DNA from: Nitrospirillum amazonense
Lineage (GTDB): Bacteria; Pseudomonadota; Alphaproteobacteria; Azospirillales; Azospirillaceae
Assembly (NCBI RefSeq): GCF_007828045.1
Contig: NZ_VITN01000001.1
Location: forward strand, 434,001-498,000
DNA length: 64,000 nucleotides
Direction: 5' to 3'
Part shown: positions 8,497 to 17,363 of the stretch, in pieces
Position numbering within the stretch: position 1 is the stretch's first letter
Layout of the letters: every line of letters starts with the position of its first letter
Translations under genes and position numbers: made by a program
The notes under the pieces: generated by a model
Told to the model about the DNA's origin: nothing
What the model saw: only the letters and a program-made list of their open reading frames with translations
Database searches by the model: none

Positions 8497-10064
8497 GCAC
8501 CCGCATCTTCATTCCCCGCGACGTGGCCGCCCTGGCGGTGGGCGCCGACCAGGTCGCGCGCGCCGTCGAGGCGCAGGCCGCCGCCCTGGGCGTCGCCGTC
8601 ACCATCGTGCGCACCGGCTCGCGCGGTCTGTTCTGGCTGGAACCGATGGTGGAGGTGGAAACGCCCTTGGGCCGCATCGCCTACGGCCCGGTGCAGGCCG
8701 GCGACGTGGCCGCCCTGTTCGCCGCCGGCTGGCTGACCGGCGCCACGCATCCCCTGCGCGTCGGCCGGCCGGAAGACCACCCCTTCCTGGCCCGGCAAAC
8801 GCGGCTGACCTTCGCCCGCTGCGGCATTGTCGATCCCCTGTCGGTGGAGGATTACAAGGCCGCCGGCGGCTATCGCGGCCTGGCCAAGGCCATCGAGGCG
8901 GGCGGGGCCGCCACGGTGGAGGCGGTGACCAAGTCCGGTCTGCGAGGACGCGGCGGCGCCGGCTTCCCCACCGGCATCAAGTGGAAGACGGTGCGCGACG
9001 CAGTTGCGGATCAGAAGTACATCGTCTGCAACGCCGACGAGGGCGACAGCGGCACCTTCGCCGACCGCATGATCCTGGAGGGCGACCCCTTCTGCCTGAT
9101 CGAGGGCATGACCATCGCCGGTCTGGCGGTGGGCGCCACCCGGGGCTACATCTACTCCCGCTCCGAATACCCGCACGCCAACGCCACCATGCGGGCGGCG
9201 CTGGACATCGCGCGCGCCGCCGGCCTGCTGGGCCGCGACATCCTGGGCTCCGGCCTGGAGTTCCACCTGGAACTGCGCGTGGGGGCCGGCGCCTATGTCT
9301 GTGGCGAGGAAACGGCGCTGCTGGAAAGCCTGGAGGGCAAGCGCGGCGTCGTGCGGGCCAAGCCGCCGCTGCCGGCACTGAAGGGCCTGTTCGGCCGGCC
9401 CACCGTGGTCAACAACCTGCTGTCCCTGGCCACCATTCCCGTCATCATGGATTTGGGCGCGCAATACTACGCCGACTTCGGCATGGGCCGGTCGCGCGGC
9501 ACCATGCCCATCCAGCTGGCCGGCAACGTCCTGCATGGCGGCCTGTTCGAGACGGCCTTCGGCCTGACCCTGGGTGAGATCGTGATGGAGGTGGGCGGCG
9601 GTACCGCCAGCCGCCGTCCGGTCCGCGCGGTGCAGGCGGGCGGTCCTCTGGGCGCCTACCTGCCGCCCAGCCAGTTCGACACCCCGTATGATTACGAGGC
9701 CTTCGCCGCGCGCGACGCCCTGATCGGCCACGGCGGCCTGGTGGTGTTCGACGACACGGTGGACATGGCGCACATGGCGCGCTTCGCCATGGAGTTCTGC
9801 GCCGAGGAATCCTGCGGCAAGTGCACGCCCTGCCGCATCGGGTCCACCCGGGGGGCGGAGGTGGTGGACCGCATCCTGGCGGGCCGGGACGTGGCGGCCA
9901 ACATCGCGCTGCTGGAAGACCTGTGCAACACCATGAAGTTCGGATCGCTGTGCGCGCTGGGGGGCTTCACGCCCTATCCGGTGTTGAGCGCCATCCGCCA
10001 CTTCCCCGAAGACTTTCATACCCGCAATTCCCCGGGCCGGCCCCTGCCGGCTGCGGCAGAGTGA
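8493..10064 (+). CDS. fdsB: NAD-dependent formate dehydrogenase beta subunit (NuoF-like)
   Basis: The 523-residue product starts MSTRIFIPRD at the ATG overlapping the fdsG stop. After an N-terminal thioredoxin-like region of about 120 residues comes the NuoF core. The FMN/NADH-binding glycine-rich segment is GLRGRGGAGFPTG at about 150. A second NADH-site motif is GAGAYVCGEETALLE. The [4Fe-4S] ligands are ESCGKCTPCRIG, with a later cysteine in LEDLCNT. It passes electrons from the FdsA clusters to NAD+. Length and domain order match the family. Confidence 0.94.
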   Translation: MSTRIFIPRDVAALAVGADQVARAVEAQAAALGVAVTIVRTGSRGLFWLEPMVEVETPLGRIAYGPVQAGDVAALFAAGWLTGATHPLRVGRPEDHPFLARQTRLTFARCGIVDPLSVEDYKAAGGYRGLAKAIEAGGAATVEAVTKSGLRGRGGAGFPTGIKWKTVRDAVADQKYIVCNADEGDSGTFADRMILEGDPFCLIEGMTIAGLAVGATRGYIYSRSEYPHANATMRAALDIARAAGLLGRDILGSGLEFHLELRVGAGAYVCGEETALLESLEGKRGVVRAKPPLPALKGLFGRPTVVNNLLSLATIPVIMDLGAQYYADFGMGRSRGTMPIQLAGNVLHGGLFETAFGLTLGEIVMEVGGGTASRRPVRAVQAGGPLGAYLPPSQFDTPYDYEAFAARDALIGHGGLVVFDDTVDMAHMARFAMEFCAEESCGKCTPCRIGSTRGAEVVDRILAGRDVAANIALLEDLCNTMKFGSLCALGGFTPYPVLSAIRHFPEDFHTRNSPGRPLPAAAE

Positions 10065-10078
10065 AGGAGGGTCCGGCC

Positions 10079-12940
10079 ATGGGCTTGGTTCCTGAGATCG
10101 ACTACGGCACCCCGCATCCCCGCGGCCTGAAGGGCGACACCGACGCCAGGATGGTCACCCTGACCATCGACGGCGAGACGGTGACGGTGGCGGAGGGCAC
10201 CTCCATCATGCGCGCCGCCATGGATAGCGGCGTCACCATCCCCAAGCTGTGCGCCACCGACACGCTGGACGCCTTCGGCTCCTGCCGGCTGTGCCTGGTG
10301 GAAATCCAGGGCCGGGCGGGCACCCCCGCGTCCTGCACCACGCCGGTGGCCCCGGGCATGGTGGTGTCCACGCAGACGGAACGGCTGAAGCGCCTGCGCA
10401 AGGGGGTGATGGAGCTGTACATTTCCGACCACCCGCTGGACTGCCTGACCTGTGCCGCCAACGGCGACTGCGAGTTGCAGGACATGGCGGGCGCCGTGGG
10501 CCTGCGCGAGGTGCGCTACGGCATGGAGGGGGCCAACCACCTGGGCCAGGCCAAGGACACCTCCAACCCCTATTTCACCTTCGACCCATCGAAGTGCATC
10601 GTCTGCTCCCGTTGCGTGCGGGCCTGCCAGGAAGTGCAGGGCACCTTCGCGCTGACCATCCAGGACCGGGGCTTCGCCAGCAAGGTTTCGGCCGGCATGG
10701 ACGAGGATTTCATGGACAGCGAGTGCGTCAGCTGCGGCGCCTGCGTCCAGGCCTGTCCCACCGCCACCCTGATGGAAAAGTCGGTCATCGAGATCGGCCA
10801 GCCGGAGCATTCCGTCGTGACCACCTGCGCCTATTGCGGCGTGGGCTGCAGCTTCAAGGCGGAGATGCGCGGGACCGAGCTGGTGCGCATGGTCCCCTAC
10901 AAGGACGGCGCCGCCAACCGGGGCCATTCCTGCGTGAAGGGCCGCTTCGCCTGGGGCTACGCCACCCACCGCGAGCGCATCCTGAAGCCCATGATCCGAT
11001 CCCGGATCACCGACCCGTGGCGCGAGGTCTCGTGGGAAGAGGCCATCAGCTACACCGCCGGTGAGTTCAAGCGCATTCAGGAGAAATACGGCCGCGCCTC
11101 GGTCGGCGGCATCACCTCCTCCCGCTGCACCAATGAAGAGACGTATCTGGTGCAGAAGCTGGTGCGCGCCGGCTTCGGCAACAACAACGTCGATACCTGC
11201 GCCCGGGTCTGCCACTCCCCCACCGGCTATGGCCTGGGCACGGCCTATGGCACCTCCGCCGGGACCCAGGACTTCGACAGTGTCGAGGATACCGATGTCG
11301 TCATGATCATCGGGGCCAACCCCACCGACGGCCATCCGGTGTTCGGCTCCCGCCTGAAGAAGCGGCTGCGCCAGGGCGCCAAGCTGATCGTCGTCGATCC
11401 GCGCCGCATCGACCTGGTGAAGACCCCGCACGTGCAGGCAGCCCACCACCTGCCGCTGCGTCCCGGCACCAATGTCGCCGTGGTCACCGCCATCGCCCAC
11501 GTCATCGTCACCGAGGGCCTGGTGAACGAGGCCTTCGTGCGCGAACGCTGCGACTGGGACGAGTTCCAGGACTGGGCGGCCTTCGTCGCGGAGGAGCGCC
11601 ACAGTCCCGAGGCCATCGCCGAGTATACCGGCGTGCCGGCGGCCGAGCTGCGCGCCGCCGCCCGCCTCTACGCCACCGGCGGCAACGCCGCCATCTACTA
11701 CGGCCTGGGCGTGACGGAGCACAGCCAGGGCTCCACCACCGTCATGGCCATCGCCAACTTGGCCATGGCCACGGGCAACCTGGGCCGGCGCGGCGTGGGC
11801 GTGAACCCGCTGCGCGGCCAGAACAACGTCCAGGGCAGCTGCGACATGGGCTCCTTCCCCCATGAGCTGCCGGGCTATCGCCATGTCCATGACGATGCCA
11901 CCCGCGCCATCTTCGAGGACATGTGGGGCGTTACCCTGGAGAAGGAGCCGGGCCTGCGCATTCCCAACATGCTGGACGCGGCCGTCGATGGCACCTTCAA
12001 GGGCCTGTACGTCCAGGGCGAGGACATCGTGCAGTCCGACCCCGACACCCATCACGTCACCGCCGGCCTTGAGGCCATGGAGTGCGTGGTGGTGCAGGAC
12101 CTGTTCCTGAACGAGACGGCCAACTATGCCCATGTCTTCCTGCCCGGCTCCACCTTCCTGGAGAAGGACGGCACCTTCACCAACGCCGAACGGCGCATCA
12201 ACCGCGTGCGCCGGGTGATGCCGCCGCGCAACGGCTATGCTGATTGGGAAATCACCCAAATCCTGTCCAACGCCCTGGGCTATTCCATGACCTACAGCCA
12301 CCCGGCGGAGATCATGGCGGAGATCGCGGCCACCACCCCCGGCTTCCGCAACGTGACGTACCAGATGCTGGATGAACGCGGCTCCGTCCAATGGCCCTGC
12401 AACGACGATGCGCCCGAGGGCACGCCCATCATGCACATCAACGGCTTCGCCCGCGGCAAGGGCAAGTTCGTGCTGACGGAATACATCCCCACGGATGAGC
12501 GCACGGGCGCCCGCTTCCCCTTGCTGCTGACCACCGGCCGCATCCTCAGCCAGTACAATGTCGGTGCCCAGACCCGGCGCACGGCCAACAGCGAATGGCA
12601 CAAGGAGGACAGGCTGGAAATCCACCCGCACGACGCGGAGAATCGTGGCGTGCGCGACGGCGACTGGGTAAAGCTGCAAAGCCGCGCGGGCGAGACCACG
12701 CTGCGTGCTCTGATCACCGACCGGGTGTCGCCCGGCGTGGTCTACACCACCTTCCACCACCCCATGACCCAGGCCAACGTGATCACCACCGACTATTCCG
12801 ACTGGGCCACCAACTGCCCCGAATACAAGGTGACGGCGGTGCAGGTCAGCCCCAGCAACGGCCCGTCCGACTGGCAGGAGAAGTACAAGACCCACAGCGA
12901 CCTCAGCCGCCGCATCGTCGGCACGGATGCCGCTGAATGA
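10079..12940 (+). CDS. fdsA: NAD-dependent formate dehydrogenase alpha subunit (molybdopterin)
   Basis: The 953-residue catalytic subunit has a consensus AAGGAGG ribosome site (10064-10070) just before its ATG; longer in-frame starts are inside fdsB. Domain order: [2Fe-2S] ferredoxin (FGSCRLCLVE), NuoG-type cluster with histidine ligand (HPLDCLTC), two [4Fe-4S] motifs (CIVCSRCVRAC and CVSCGACVQAC), the cofactor-proximal [4Fe-4S] (CAYCGVGC), then the bis-MGD domains. The Mo ligand is cysteine in ARVCHSPTG, where the E. coli FdhF enzyme has selenocysteine, so no SECIS element is needed. It oxidises formate to CO2. Its stop overlaps the fdhD start. Confidence 0.95.
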   Translation: MGLVPEIDYGTPHPRGLKGDTDARMVTLTIDGETVTVAEGTSIMRAAMDSGVTIPKLCATDTLDAFGSCRLCLVEIQGRAGTPASCTTPVAPGMVVSTQTERLKRLRKGVMELYISDHPLDCLTCAANGDCELQDMAGAVGLREVRYGMEGANHLGQAKDTSNPYFTFDPSKCIVCSRCVRACQEVQGTFALTIQDRGFASKVSAGMDEDFMDSECVSCGACVQACPTATLMEKSVIEIGQPEHSVVTTCAYCGVGCSFKAEMRGTELVRMVPYKDGAANRGHSCVKGRFAWGYATHRERILKPMIRSRITDPWREVSWEEAISYTAGEFKRIQEKYGRASVGGITSSRCTNEETYLVQKLVRAGFGNNNVDTCARVCHSPTGYGLGTAYGTSAGTQDFDSVEDTDVVMIIGANPTDGHPVFGSRLKKRLRQGAKLIVVDPRRIDLVKTPHVQAAHHLPLRPGTNVAVVTAIAHVIVTEGLVNEAFVRERCDWDEFQDWAAFVAEERHSPEAIAEYTGVPAAELRAAARLYATGGNAAIYYGLGVTEHSQGSTTVMAIANLAMATGNLGRRGVGVNPLRGQNNVQGSCDMGSFPHELPGYRHVHDDATRAIFEDMWGVTLEKEPGLRIPNMLDAAVDGTFKGLYVQGEDIVQSDPDTHHVTAGLEAMECVVVQDLFLNETANYAHVFLPGSTFLEKDGTFTNAERRINRVRRVMPPRNGYADWEITQILSNALGYSMTYSHPAEIMAEIAATTPGFRNVTYQMLDERGSVQWPCNDDAPEGTPIMHINGFARGKGKFVLTEYIPTDERTGARFPLLLTTGRILSQYNVGAQTRRTANSEWHKEDRLEIHPHDAENRGVRDGDWVKLQSRAGETTLRALITDRVSPGVVYTTFHHPMTQANVITTDYSDWATNCPEYKVTAVQVSPSNGPSDWQEKYKTHSDLSRRIVGTDAAE

Positions 12941-13812
12941 CGGACCGGGTGACGCCGGTGCCGCAGGCCCTGCCGGATGCCAGCCGCCCGGCGACCCGCG
13001 TCGCCTGGCGCGACGGCGTCCCGCTGGAAGGGACGCGCGTGGTGGCGGAGGAGACGGCCGTGGCCATCAGCTACGACAGCGCGGCCTACTCCGTGCTGAT
13101 GGCGACCCCGCGCGACCTGGAAGACTTCGCCCTGGGCTTCAGCGTGACCGAGGGCATCATCACAGGCCGCGCGGACATTGCCGACCTGGACCTGGTGGTG
13201 GTGCCGGAAGGGGTGAACGTCCGCCTGTGGCTGGCCAAGACCCCGGGGGAGGCGCTGGAACGCCGCCGCCGCCGCCTGGCCGGGCCCATGGGCTGCGGCC
13301 TGTGCGGCCTGGAAAGCCTGGCGGAGGCGACACGGGCCCTGCCGGTGGTGCCGCAGGGCTTCACCATCGATGCGGCCCAGGTGGCCGCCGCGCGCGACGA
13401 CCTGGCCAACCATCAGCCGCTGTTCGAGCAGACGCGTGCCGTCCACGCCGCCGGCTTCTGGCGTCCGGGCACGGGCATGATGGCGGTGCGTGAGGACGTG
13501 GGCCGCCACAACGCGCTGGACAAGCTGGCGGGCGCCCTGATCCGGGGCGGCGTCGATGCCGCGTCCGGCCTGGTGGTGATGAGCAGCCGGGTGTCGGTGG
13601 AACTGGTGCAGAAGGCGGCCGCCATGGGCGTGCCGGTGCTGGTGGCGGTCTCCGCCCCCTCCGCCCTGGCCATCCGCACGGCCGAGGCCGCCGGCATCAC
13701 GCTGGTGGCGGTGGCCCGCCGCGACGGATTCGAGGTTTTCACCCATGCCGGCCGGATCGTGCCGGGCGATGGGGCGGAAGCGAAGCAAGGGAATACACGG
13801 CATGTCGCCTGA
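12937..13812 (+). CDS. fdhD: formate dehydrogenase sulfurtransferase
   Basis: The 291-residue protein shows the family's persulfide-carrying motif MGCGLCGLES at about 120-130 and the conserved GRHNALDKL plus SSRVSVELVQKAA segments. FdhD passes sulfur from a cysteine desulfurase to the molybdenum cofactor and is required for active formate dehydrogenase. It sits inside the structural operon, overlapping fdsA by 4 bases (ATGA) and fdsD by 11 bases. The start MTDRVTPVPQ is fixed by the overlap. Confidence 0.94.
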   Translation: MTDRVTPVPQALPDASRPATRVAWRDGVPLEGTRVVAEETAVAISYDSAAYSVLMATPRDLEDFALGFSVTEGIITGRADIADLDLVVVPEGVNVRLWLAKTPGEALERRRRRLAGPMGCGLCGLESLAEATRALPVVPQGFTIDAAQVAAARDDLANHQPLFEQTRAVHAAGFWRPGTGMMAVREDVGRHNALDKLAGALIRGGVDAASGLVVMSSRVSVELVQKAAAMGVPVLVAVSAPSALAIRTAEAAGITLVAVARRDGFEVFTHAGRIVPGDGAEAKQGNTRHVA

Positions 13813-14017
13813 CAAGCTGGTCTACATGGCCAATCAAATCGGCAAGTTCTTCACCTCCCAGCCGGGCGACAAGGCGGCGGCCGGCATCGCCAACCACATC
13901 GCCAAGTTCTGGGAACCCCGGATGCGCCAGGCGATCCAGGCGCATGTGGCCCAGGGCGGCGGCGGATTGGACCCAGAGGTGCTGAAGGCGGTGGAAAGTC
14001 TGCCCAAAGTAAATTAG
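13802..14017 (+). CDS. fdsD: formate dehydrogenase delta subunit
   Basis: The 71-residue protein begins MSPDKLVYMANQIGKFF and contains KFWEPRMRQAI, the conserved helical core of FdsD. In this enzyme class the subunit is small, lacks cofactors and is needed for a stable, active complex. The ATG at 13802 lies inside the fdhD end (11-base overlap), which argues for coupled translation. A longer upstream start exists in frame but adds only residues read out of fdhD. It is the last gene before the terminator at 14060. Confidence 0.9.
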   Translation: MSPDKLVYMANQIGKFFTSQPGDKAAAGIANHIAKFWEPRMRQAIQAHVAQGGGGLDPEVLKAVESLPKVN

Positions 14018-14059
14018 ACTATCTGTGTAGAATAAAAACAGTACACCGGGGGGATGGAT

Positions 14060-14092
14060 GGCGTTCCTGAAAGGAGCGTCCGTCTGCTTTTT
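14060..14092 (+). terminator. rho-independent terminator after fdsD
   Basis: GGCGTTCCT (14060-14068) pairs with AGGAGCGTC (14072-14080), with two G-U pairs, across a 3-base loop; a T-run follows at 14088-14092. It separates the fds operon from the transporter gene, whose own GGGAG ribosome site lies at about 14111-14115. Confidence 0.65.
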
Positions 14093-14121
14093 GCTGTCTT
14101 AAAATAAAGTGGGAGACGTCA

Positions 14122-15774
14122 ATGAGTGTGGCAACTTCGGGCCCCACGGGTGGAAGCTCGTCCGGCTCGATCCTGGATCGCGAAAGGATAGTCGCAAAGG
14201 CGGGTTTTAACCGGTGGCTGGTGCCGCCGGCGGCGCTTGCCGTTCATCTTTGCATTGGCATGGCCTATGGCTTCAGCGTGTTCTGGCTGCCGCTGTCCAA
14301 GGCCCTGACGGGCACGGATGAGGCGGCGTGCAAGAACATCTCGCTGATGGCGGCGCTGACCACCACCGACTGCAACTGGCGGGTTGCGGACATCCAGATC
14401 ATGTACACCCTGTTCTTCGTCGTCCTGGGCTCGGCGGCGGCCCTGTGGGGCGGCTGGCTGGAACGGGTCGGCCCCCGGCGCGCCGGTGTCGTCGCCACCT
14501 TCTGCTGGTGCGGCGGCATGGTGGTGTCGGCGATGGGCATCATGGTCCATCAGCTCTGGCTGGTGTGGCTGGGCGGCATCGTCGGCGGCGTGGGCTTGGG
14601 GCTGGGCTACATCTCACCGGTCTCCACCCTCATCAAATGGTTCCCCGACCGGCGCGGCATGGCCACCGGCATGGCCATCATGGGCTTCGGCGGCGGCGCC
14701 ATGATCGGGTCGCCCCTGGCCAACATCCTGATCAACCAGTTCAAGGGGCCGGACGGCCCGGGCGTGTGGCAGACCTTCCTGGTCATGGCCGCGATCTATT
14801 TCGTCTTCATGCTGGCCGGCTCTTTCGGCTATCGCATTCCGCCCGCCGGCTGGCGGCCGGACGGCTGGATGCCGCCGGCGGCGGCGCAGCGGGCCATGAT
14901 CACCCACGGCCACGTGCACCTGGACAACGCCCACAAGACGCCGCAGTTCTGGCTGATCTGGGCGGTGCTGTGCCTGAACGTCAGCGCCGGCATCGGCGTC
15001 ATCGGCATGGCCTCGCCCATGCTGCAGGAAATCTTCGCCGGCAAGCTGATCGGCCATCCCGAGCTGGGCTTCGACCAGCTGGATCCGGGGCAGAAGACGG
15101 CCATCGCCACCATCGGCGCGGCCTTTGCCGGCTTGATCTCGCTGTTCAACATCGGTGGCCGCTTCTTCTGGGCCTCCATGTCGGACAAGCTGGGCCGCAA
15201 GATGACCTACTGCGTCTTCTTCGTCCTGGGACTGGTGCTGTACGCGGCGGCGCCCAGCCTGGCCCGCGCCGGCAGCGTGGCGCTGTTCGTGCTGGCCGTC
15301 GGCGTCATCCTGTCCATGTATGGCGGCGGTTTCGCCACCGTGCCGGCCTACCTGGCCGACATCTTCGGCACCCAGTTCGTGGGCGCCATCCATGGCCGGC
15401 TGCTGACCGCCTGGTCGGTGGCCGGCATCGTCGGCCCCATCCTGGTCGGCTACATCCGTGAGGCGGAACTGGCGCTGAAGGTGCCGAAGGATCACGTCTA
15501 CGACGTCACCTTCTATGTCCTGGCCGTGTTCCTGATCATCGGTCTGCTCTGCAACCTGGCCATCAAGCAGCTGCCGGCCAAATGGTTCATGAGCGACGCG
15601 CAGGTGGCGGCCTTGCAGGCCAAGACCGCGAACGCCAATGCCGCCGGTGGTTCCTTCGGCATCGGCCGGGGCGGCCTGAACGGCCCGGCCATGCTGGCCT
15701 GGCTGGCGGTGGGCCTGCCCATCCTGTGGGGCGTGTGGACCACCCTGCAAAAGGCCACGCCGCTGTTCAACTGA
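14122..15774 (+). CDS. OFA-family oxalate/formate MFS antiporter
   Basis: The 550-residue protein has twelve predicted helices. It shows family signatures such as AYGFSVFWLPLS in helix 1, GGIVGGVGLGLGYISPVSTLIKWFP cut across helix 4, and GRFFWASMSDKLGRK in the cytoplasmic loop after helix 8. OFA members exchange oxalate and formate or take up related monocarboxylates. Position directly after the formate dehydrogenase operon suggests formate or oxalate supply to FdsA. A large insert of about 45 polar residues follows helix 1 (CKNISLMAALTTTDCNW, two cysteines), seen in some longer members. It is separated from fdsD by a terminator, so it probably has its own promoter. Confidence 0.88.
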   Translation: MSVATSGPTGGSSSGSILDRERIVAKAGFNRWLVPPAALAVHLCIGMAYGFSVFWLPLSKALTGTDEAACKNISLMAALTTTDCNWRVADIQIMYTLFFVVLGSAAALWGGWLERVGPRRAGVVATFCWCGGMVVSAMGIMVHQLWLVWLGGIVGGVGLGLGYISPVSTLIKWFPDRRGMATGMAIMGFGGGAMIGSPLANILINQFKGPDGPGVWQTFLVMAAIYFVFMLAGSFGYRIPPAGWRPDGWMPPAAAQRAMITHGHVHLDNAHKTPQFWLIWAVLCLNVSAGIGVIGMASPMLQEIFAGKLIGHPELGFDQLDPGQKTAIATIGAAFAGLISLFNIGGRFFWASMSDKLGRKMTYCVFFVLGLVLYAAAPSLARAGSVALFVLAVGVILSMYGGGFATVPAYLADIFGTQFVGAIHGRLLTAWSVAGIVGPILVGYIREAELALKVPKDHVYDVTFYVLAVFLIIGLLCNLAIKQLPAKWFMSDAQVAALQAKTANANAAGGSFGIGRGGLNGPAMLAWLAVGLPILWGVWTTLQKATPLFN

Positions 15775-15797
15775 GCAGCGCGCGATCGGGGTCCGAT

Positions 15798-15834
15798 GAT
15801 GAGAGCGTGTCTGGATGCCAGGTACGCTCTCATC
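15798..15834. terminator. 11-bp stem-loop after the OFA transporter
   Basis: GATGAGAGCGT (15798-15808) is perfectly complementary to ACGCTCTCATC (15824-15834) with a 15-base loop. No strong T-run follows, so termination is likely but not certain; mRNA 3'-end protection is an alternative. Confidence 0.5.
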
Positions 15835-15880
15835 GTATAATCTGGCGGACGGTGTCTTGATTTAGATTTAGTAGTGACGC

Positions 15881-16177
15881 ATGGATGGAATCTGGAAATG
15901 GATGGCCACTGCAGGCTTTGCCGCGCTTGGTGCCCTAGGGGTAATTCTCATTTTTCCTGTATTTATAGCTTTCGTGATGTCTTTCGATGGCGGGAATGGG
16001 GGTCGTGAGGCGTGGATTGTGAGATGTGTGCTCTTAATCTTCCCATTTATTCTTATTACGATCGCGGCGTTGCCATTTACTGTTTTTAGTCGAGTTCACT
16101 ATAAAGCCAAGACCATCACCGCCACAGTGATTTGGTTTTTCCTGATATTCGGTTGGCGTCTAATTTCCTCACGGTGA
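15881..16177 (+). CDS. hypothetical three-helix membrane protein, low G+C
   Basis: The 98-residue product starts MDGIWKWMATAGFAAL and has three hydrophobic segments (about 8-33, 48-68 and 80-94). No family is recognised. The gene is visibly richer in A and T than its neighbours and uses codons such as ATT, TTA and AGT that are rare nearby, which suggests recent acquisition or relaxed selection. It lies between the OFA transporter and bdhA. It could be a small orphan or a fragment. Confidence 0.5.
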   Translation: MDGIWKWMATAGFAALGALGVILIFPVFIAFVMSFDGGNGGREAWIVRCVLLIFPFILITIAALPFTVFSRVHYKAKTITATVIWFFLIFGWRLISSR

Positions 16178-16189
16178 GAGGCAAAAGTT

Positions 16190-16219
16190 AAGGGCGCCTC
16201 CCTTGCGGGAAGCGCCCTT
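16190..16219 (-). terminator. rho-independent terminator of the 3-hydroxybutyrate dehydrogenase gene
   Basis: AAGGGCGC (16190-16197) pairs with GCGCCCTT (16212-16219), with an inner CCC/GGG extension and a 4-base loop. On the minus strand the stem is followed by TTAACTTTTGCC. Confidence 0.7.
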
Positions 16220-16242
16220 TGTGGCACGGGATGTTTGTGCGC

Positions 16243-17025
16243 TTACTGCGCGGTCCAGCCGCCATCCATGGGCAGGGGCACGCCGGTCATCTGGGCGGCG
16301 GCGTCGGTGCAGAGGAAGGCGGCCAGTTCGCCCAGCTCTTCCGGCGTGGTGAACTTCTTGGACGGCTGCTTTTCCGACAGCAGCTTCAATTCGGCATCCT
16401 TCTCGCTGATGCCGTCCTTGGCCGCCATGTCCTTGATCTGCTTTTCCACCAGCGGCGTCAGCACCCAGCCGGGGCAGATGGCGTTGGCGGTGATGTCGAT
16501 CTCGGCCGTTTCCAGGGCCGCCACCTTGGTCAGGCCGACGACGCCGTGCTTGGCCGCGACATAGGCCGCCTTGTGCGGGCTGGCCACCAGGCCGTGGGCG
16601 GAGGCGATGTTGATCAGCCGGCCCCAGCCCTGCTTCTTCATGTAGGGCAGGGCGTAGTGCATGCCCCAGAACACGCCGGACAGGTTGATGGCGATGATGG
16701 CGTTCCACTTGTCCTCGGGGAAATCCTCGATGGCGGCCGTGTACTGGATGCCGGCGTTGCTCACCAGCACGTCGATGGACCCGAAGGTCTCCACCGTGGT
16801 GTCGATCATCTCCTTGATGGAGGACGGCTTGGAGATGTCGGCGGCGTTGTAGGCGGCCCGCACGCCGAACTCGCTTTCCAGGCCGCTGCGGATCTTCTCG
16901 ATCTCCGCCGCGTCGCCGAAGCCGTTCAGCATGATGTTGGCGCCCTTGGAGGCCAGGACGCGGGCGATGCCCAGGCCGATCCCGCTGGTGGAACCGGTGA
17001 TGACGGCGGATTTACCCTTCAGCAT
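16243..17025 (-). CDS. bdhA: 3-hydroxybutyrate dehydrogenase (SDR family)
   Basis: Start at MLKGKSAVITGSTSGIG (17025) gives 260 residues, the usual BdhA length; the 17 extra upstream codons are dropped. It has the classical SDR cofactor motif TGSTSGIG, the NAG strand (VSNAGIQ), the catalytic YVAAK (about 155-159) and ICPGWVLTPLVEKQI, which is characteristic of D-3-hydroxybutyrate dehydrogenases. It interconverts 3-hydroxybutyrate and acetoacetate with NAD+, the last step of polyhydroxybutyrate breakdown. The gene stands alone with its own terminator. Confidence 0.9.
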   Translation of the reverse strand: MLKGKSAVITGSTSGIGLGIARVLASKGANIMLNGFGDAAEIEKIRSGLESEFGVRAAYNAADISKPSSIKEMIDTTVETFGSIDVLVSNAGIQYTAAIEDFPEDKWNAIIAINLSGVFWGMHYALPYMKKQGWGRLINIASAHGLVASPHKAAYVAAKHGVVGLTKVAALETAEIDITANAICPGWVLTPLVEKQIKDMAAKDGISEKDAELKLLSEKQPSKKFTTPEELGELAAFLCTDAAAQMTGVPLPMDGGWTAQ

Positions 17026-17354
17026 GACTACCCCTATAAGTTGAGGACGTTCGGTGAATCTCGATTCCGTTGGCATCGCGCGGACGACCGTGGCGGGCGC
17101 CCCATGTGCCTGGTGTGCCGCCCTGATATAAGGCCATGTGTGCGCCGCCGAAAGCCCCGCCCACGGCCTAAGCCGTTGTCATAGGCCGATTGCCGCTGGA
17201 ATCTACAAATCGCGGCATCCGGTTCTGGTGCACCGGCGTCCTGGCATGCGGCGCCCGCGCATCAACGGTTGCCGGGTCATCACATAACTGTCACCGTCTA
17301 CGGATATTACTGAAGAACACACTCTTTATTGCGGCCTGAAGGTCCGATCCCTCC
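17026..17354. other. intergenic region, 329 bases, no gene seen
   Basis: This divergent spacer lies between bdhA (minus) and the EAL-CBS-GGDEF gene (plus). It contains the bdhA leader and presumably both promoters. I see no convincing open frame, hairpin or consensus promoter in it. Confidence 0.5.
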
Positions 17355-17363
17355 TTGATCTTG

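Noticed and set aside
8370-10019. 549-codon open frame antisense to fdsB
   Set aside because: No domain or ribosome site; fdsB on the other strand has all its cofactor motifs.
10016-12895. 959-codon open frame antisense to fdsA
   Set aside because: Typical G+C-rich shadow: it mirrors fdsA codon positions, has no ribosome site, and its His/Gly/Ala-rich product matches no domain.
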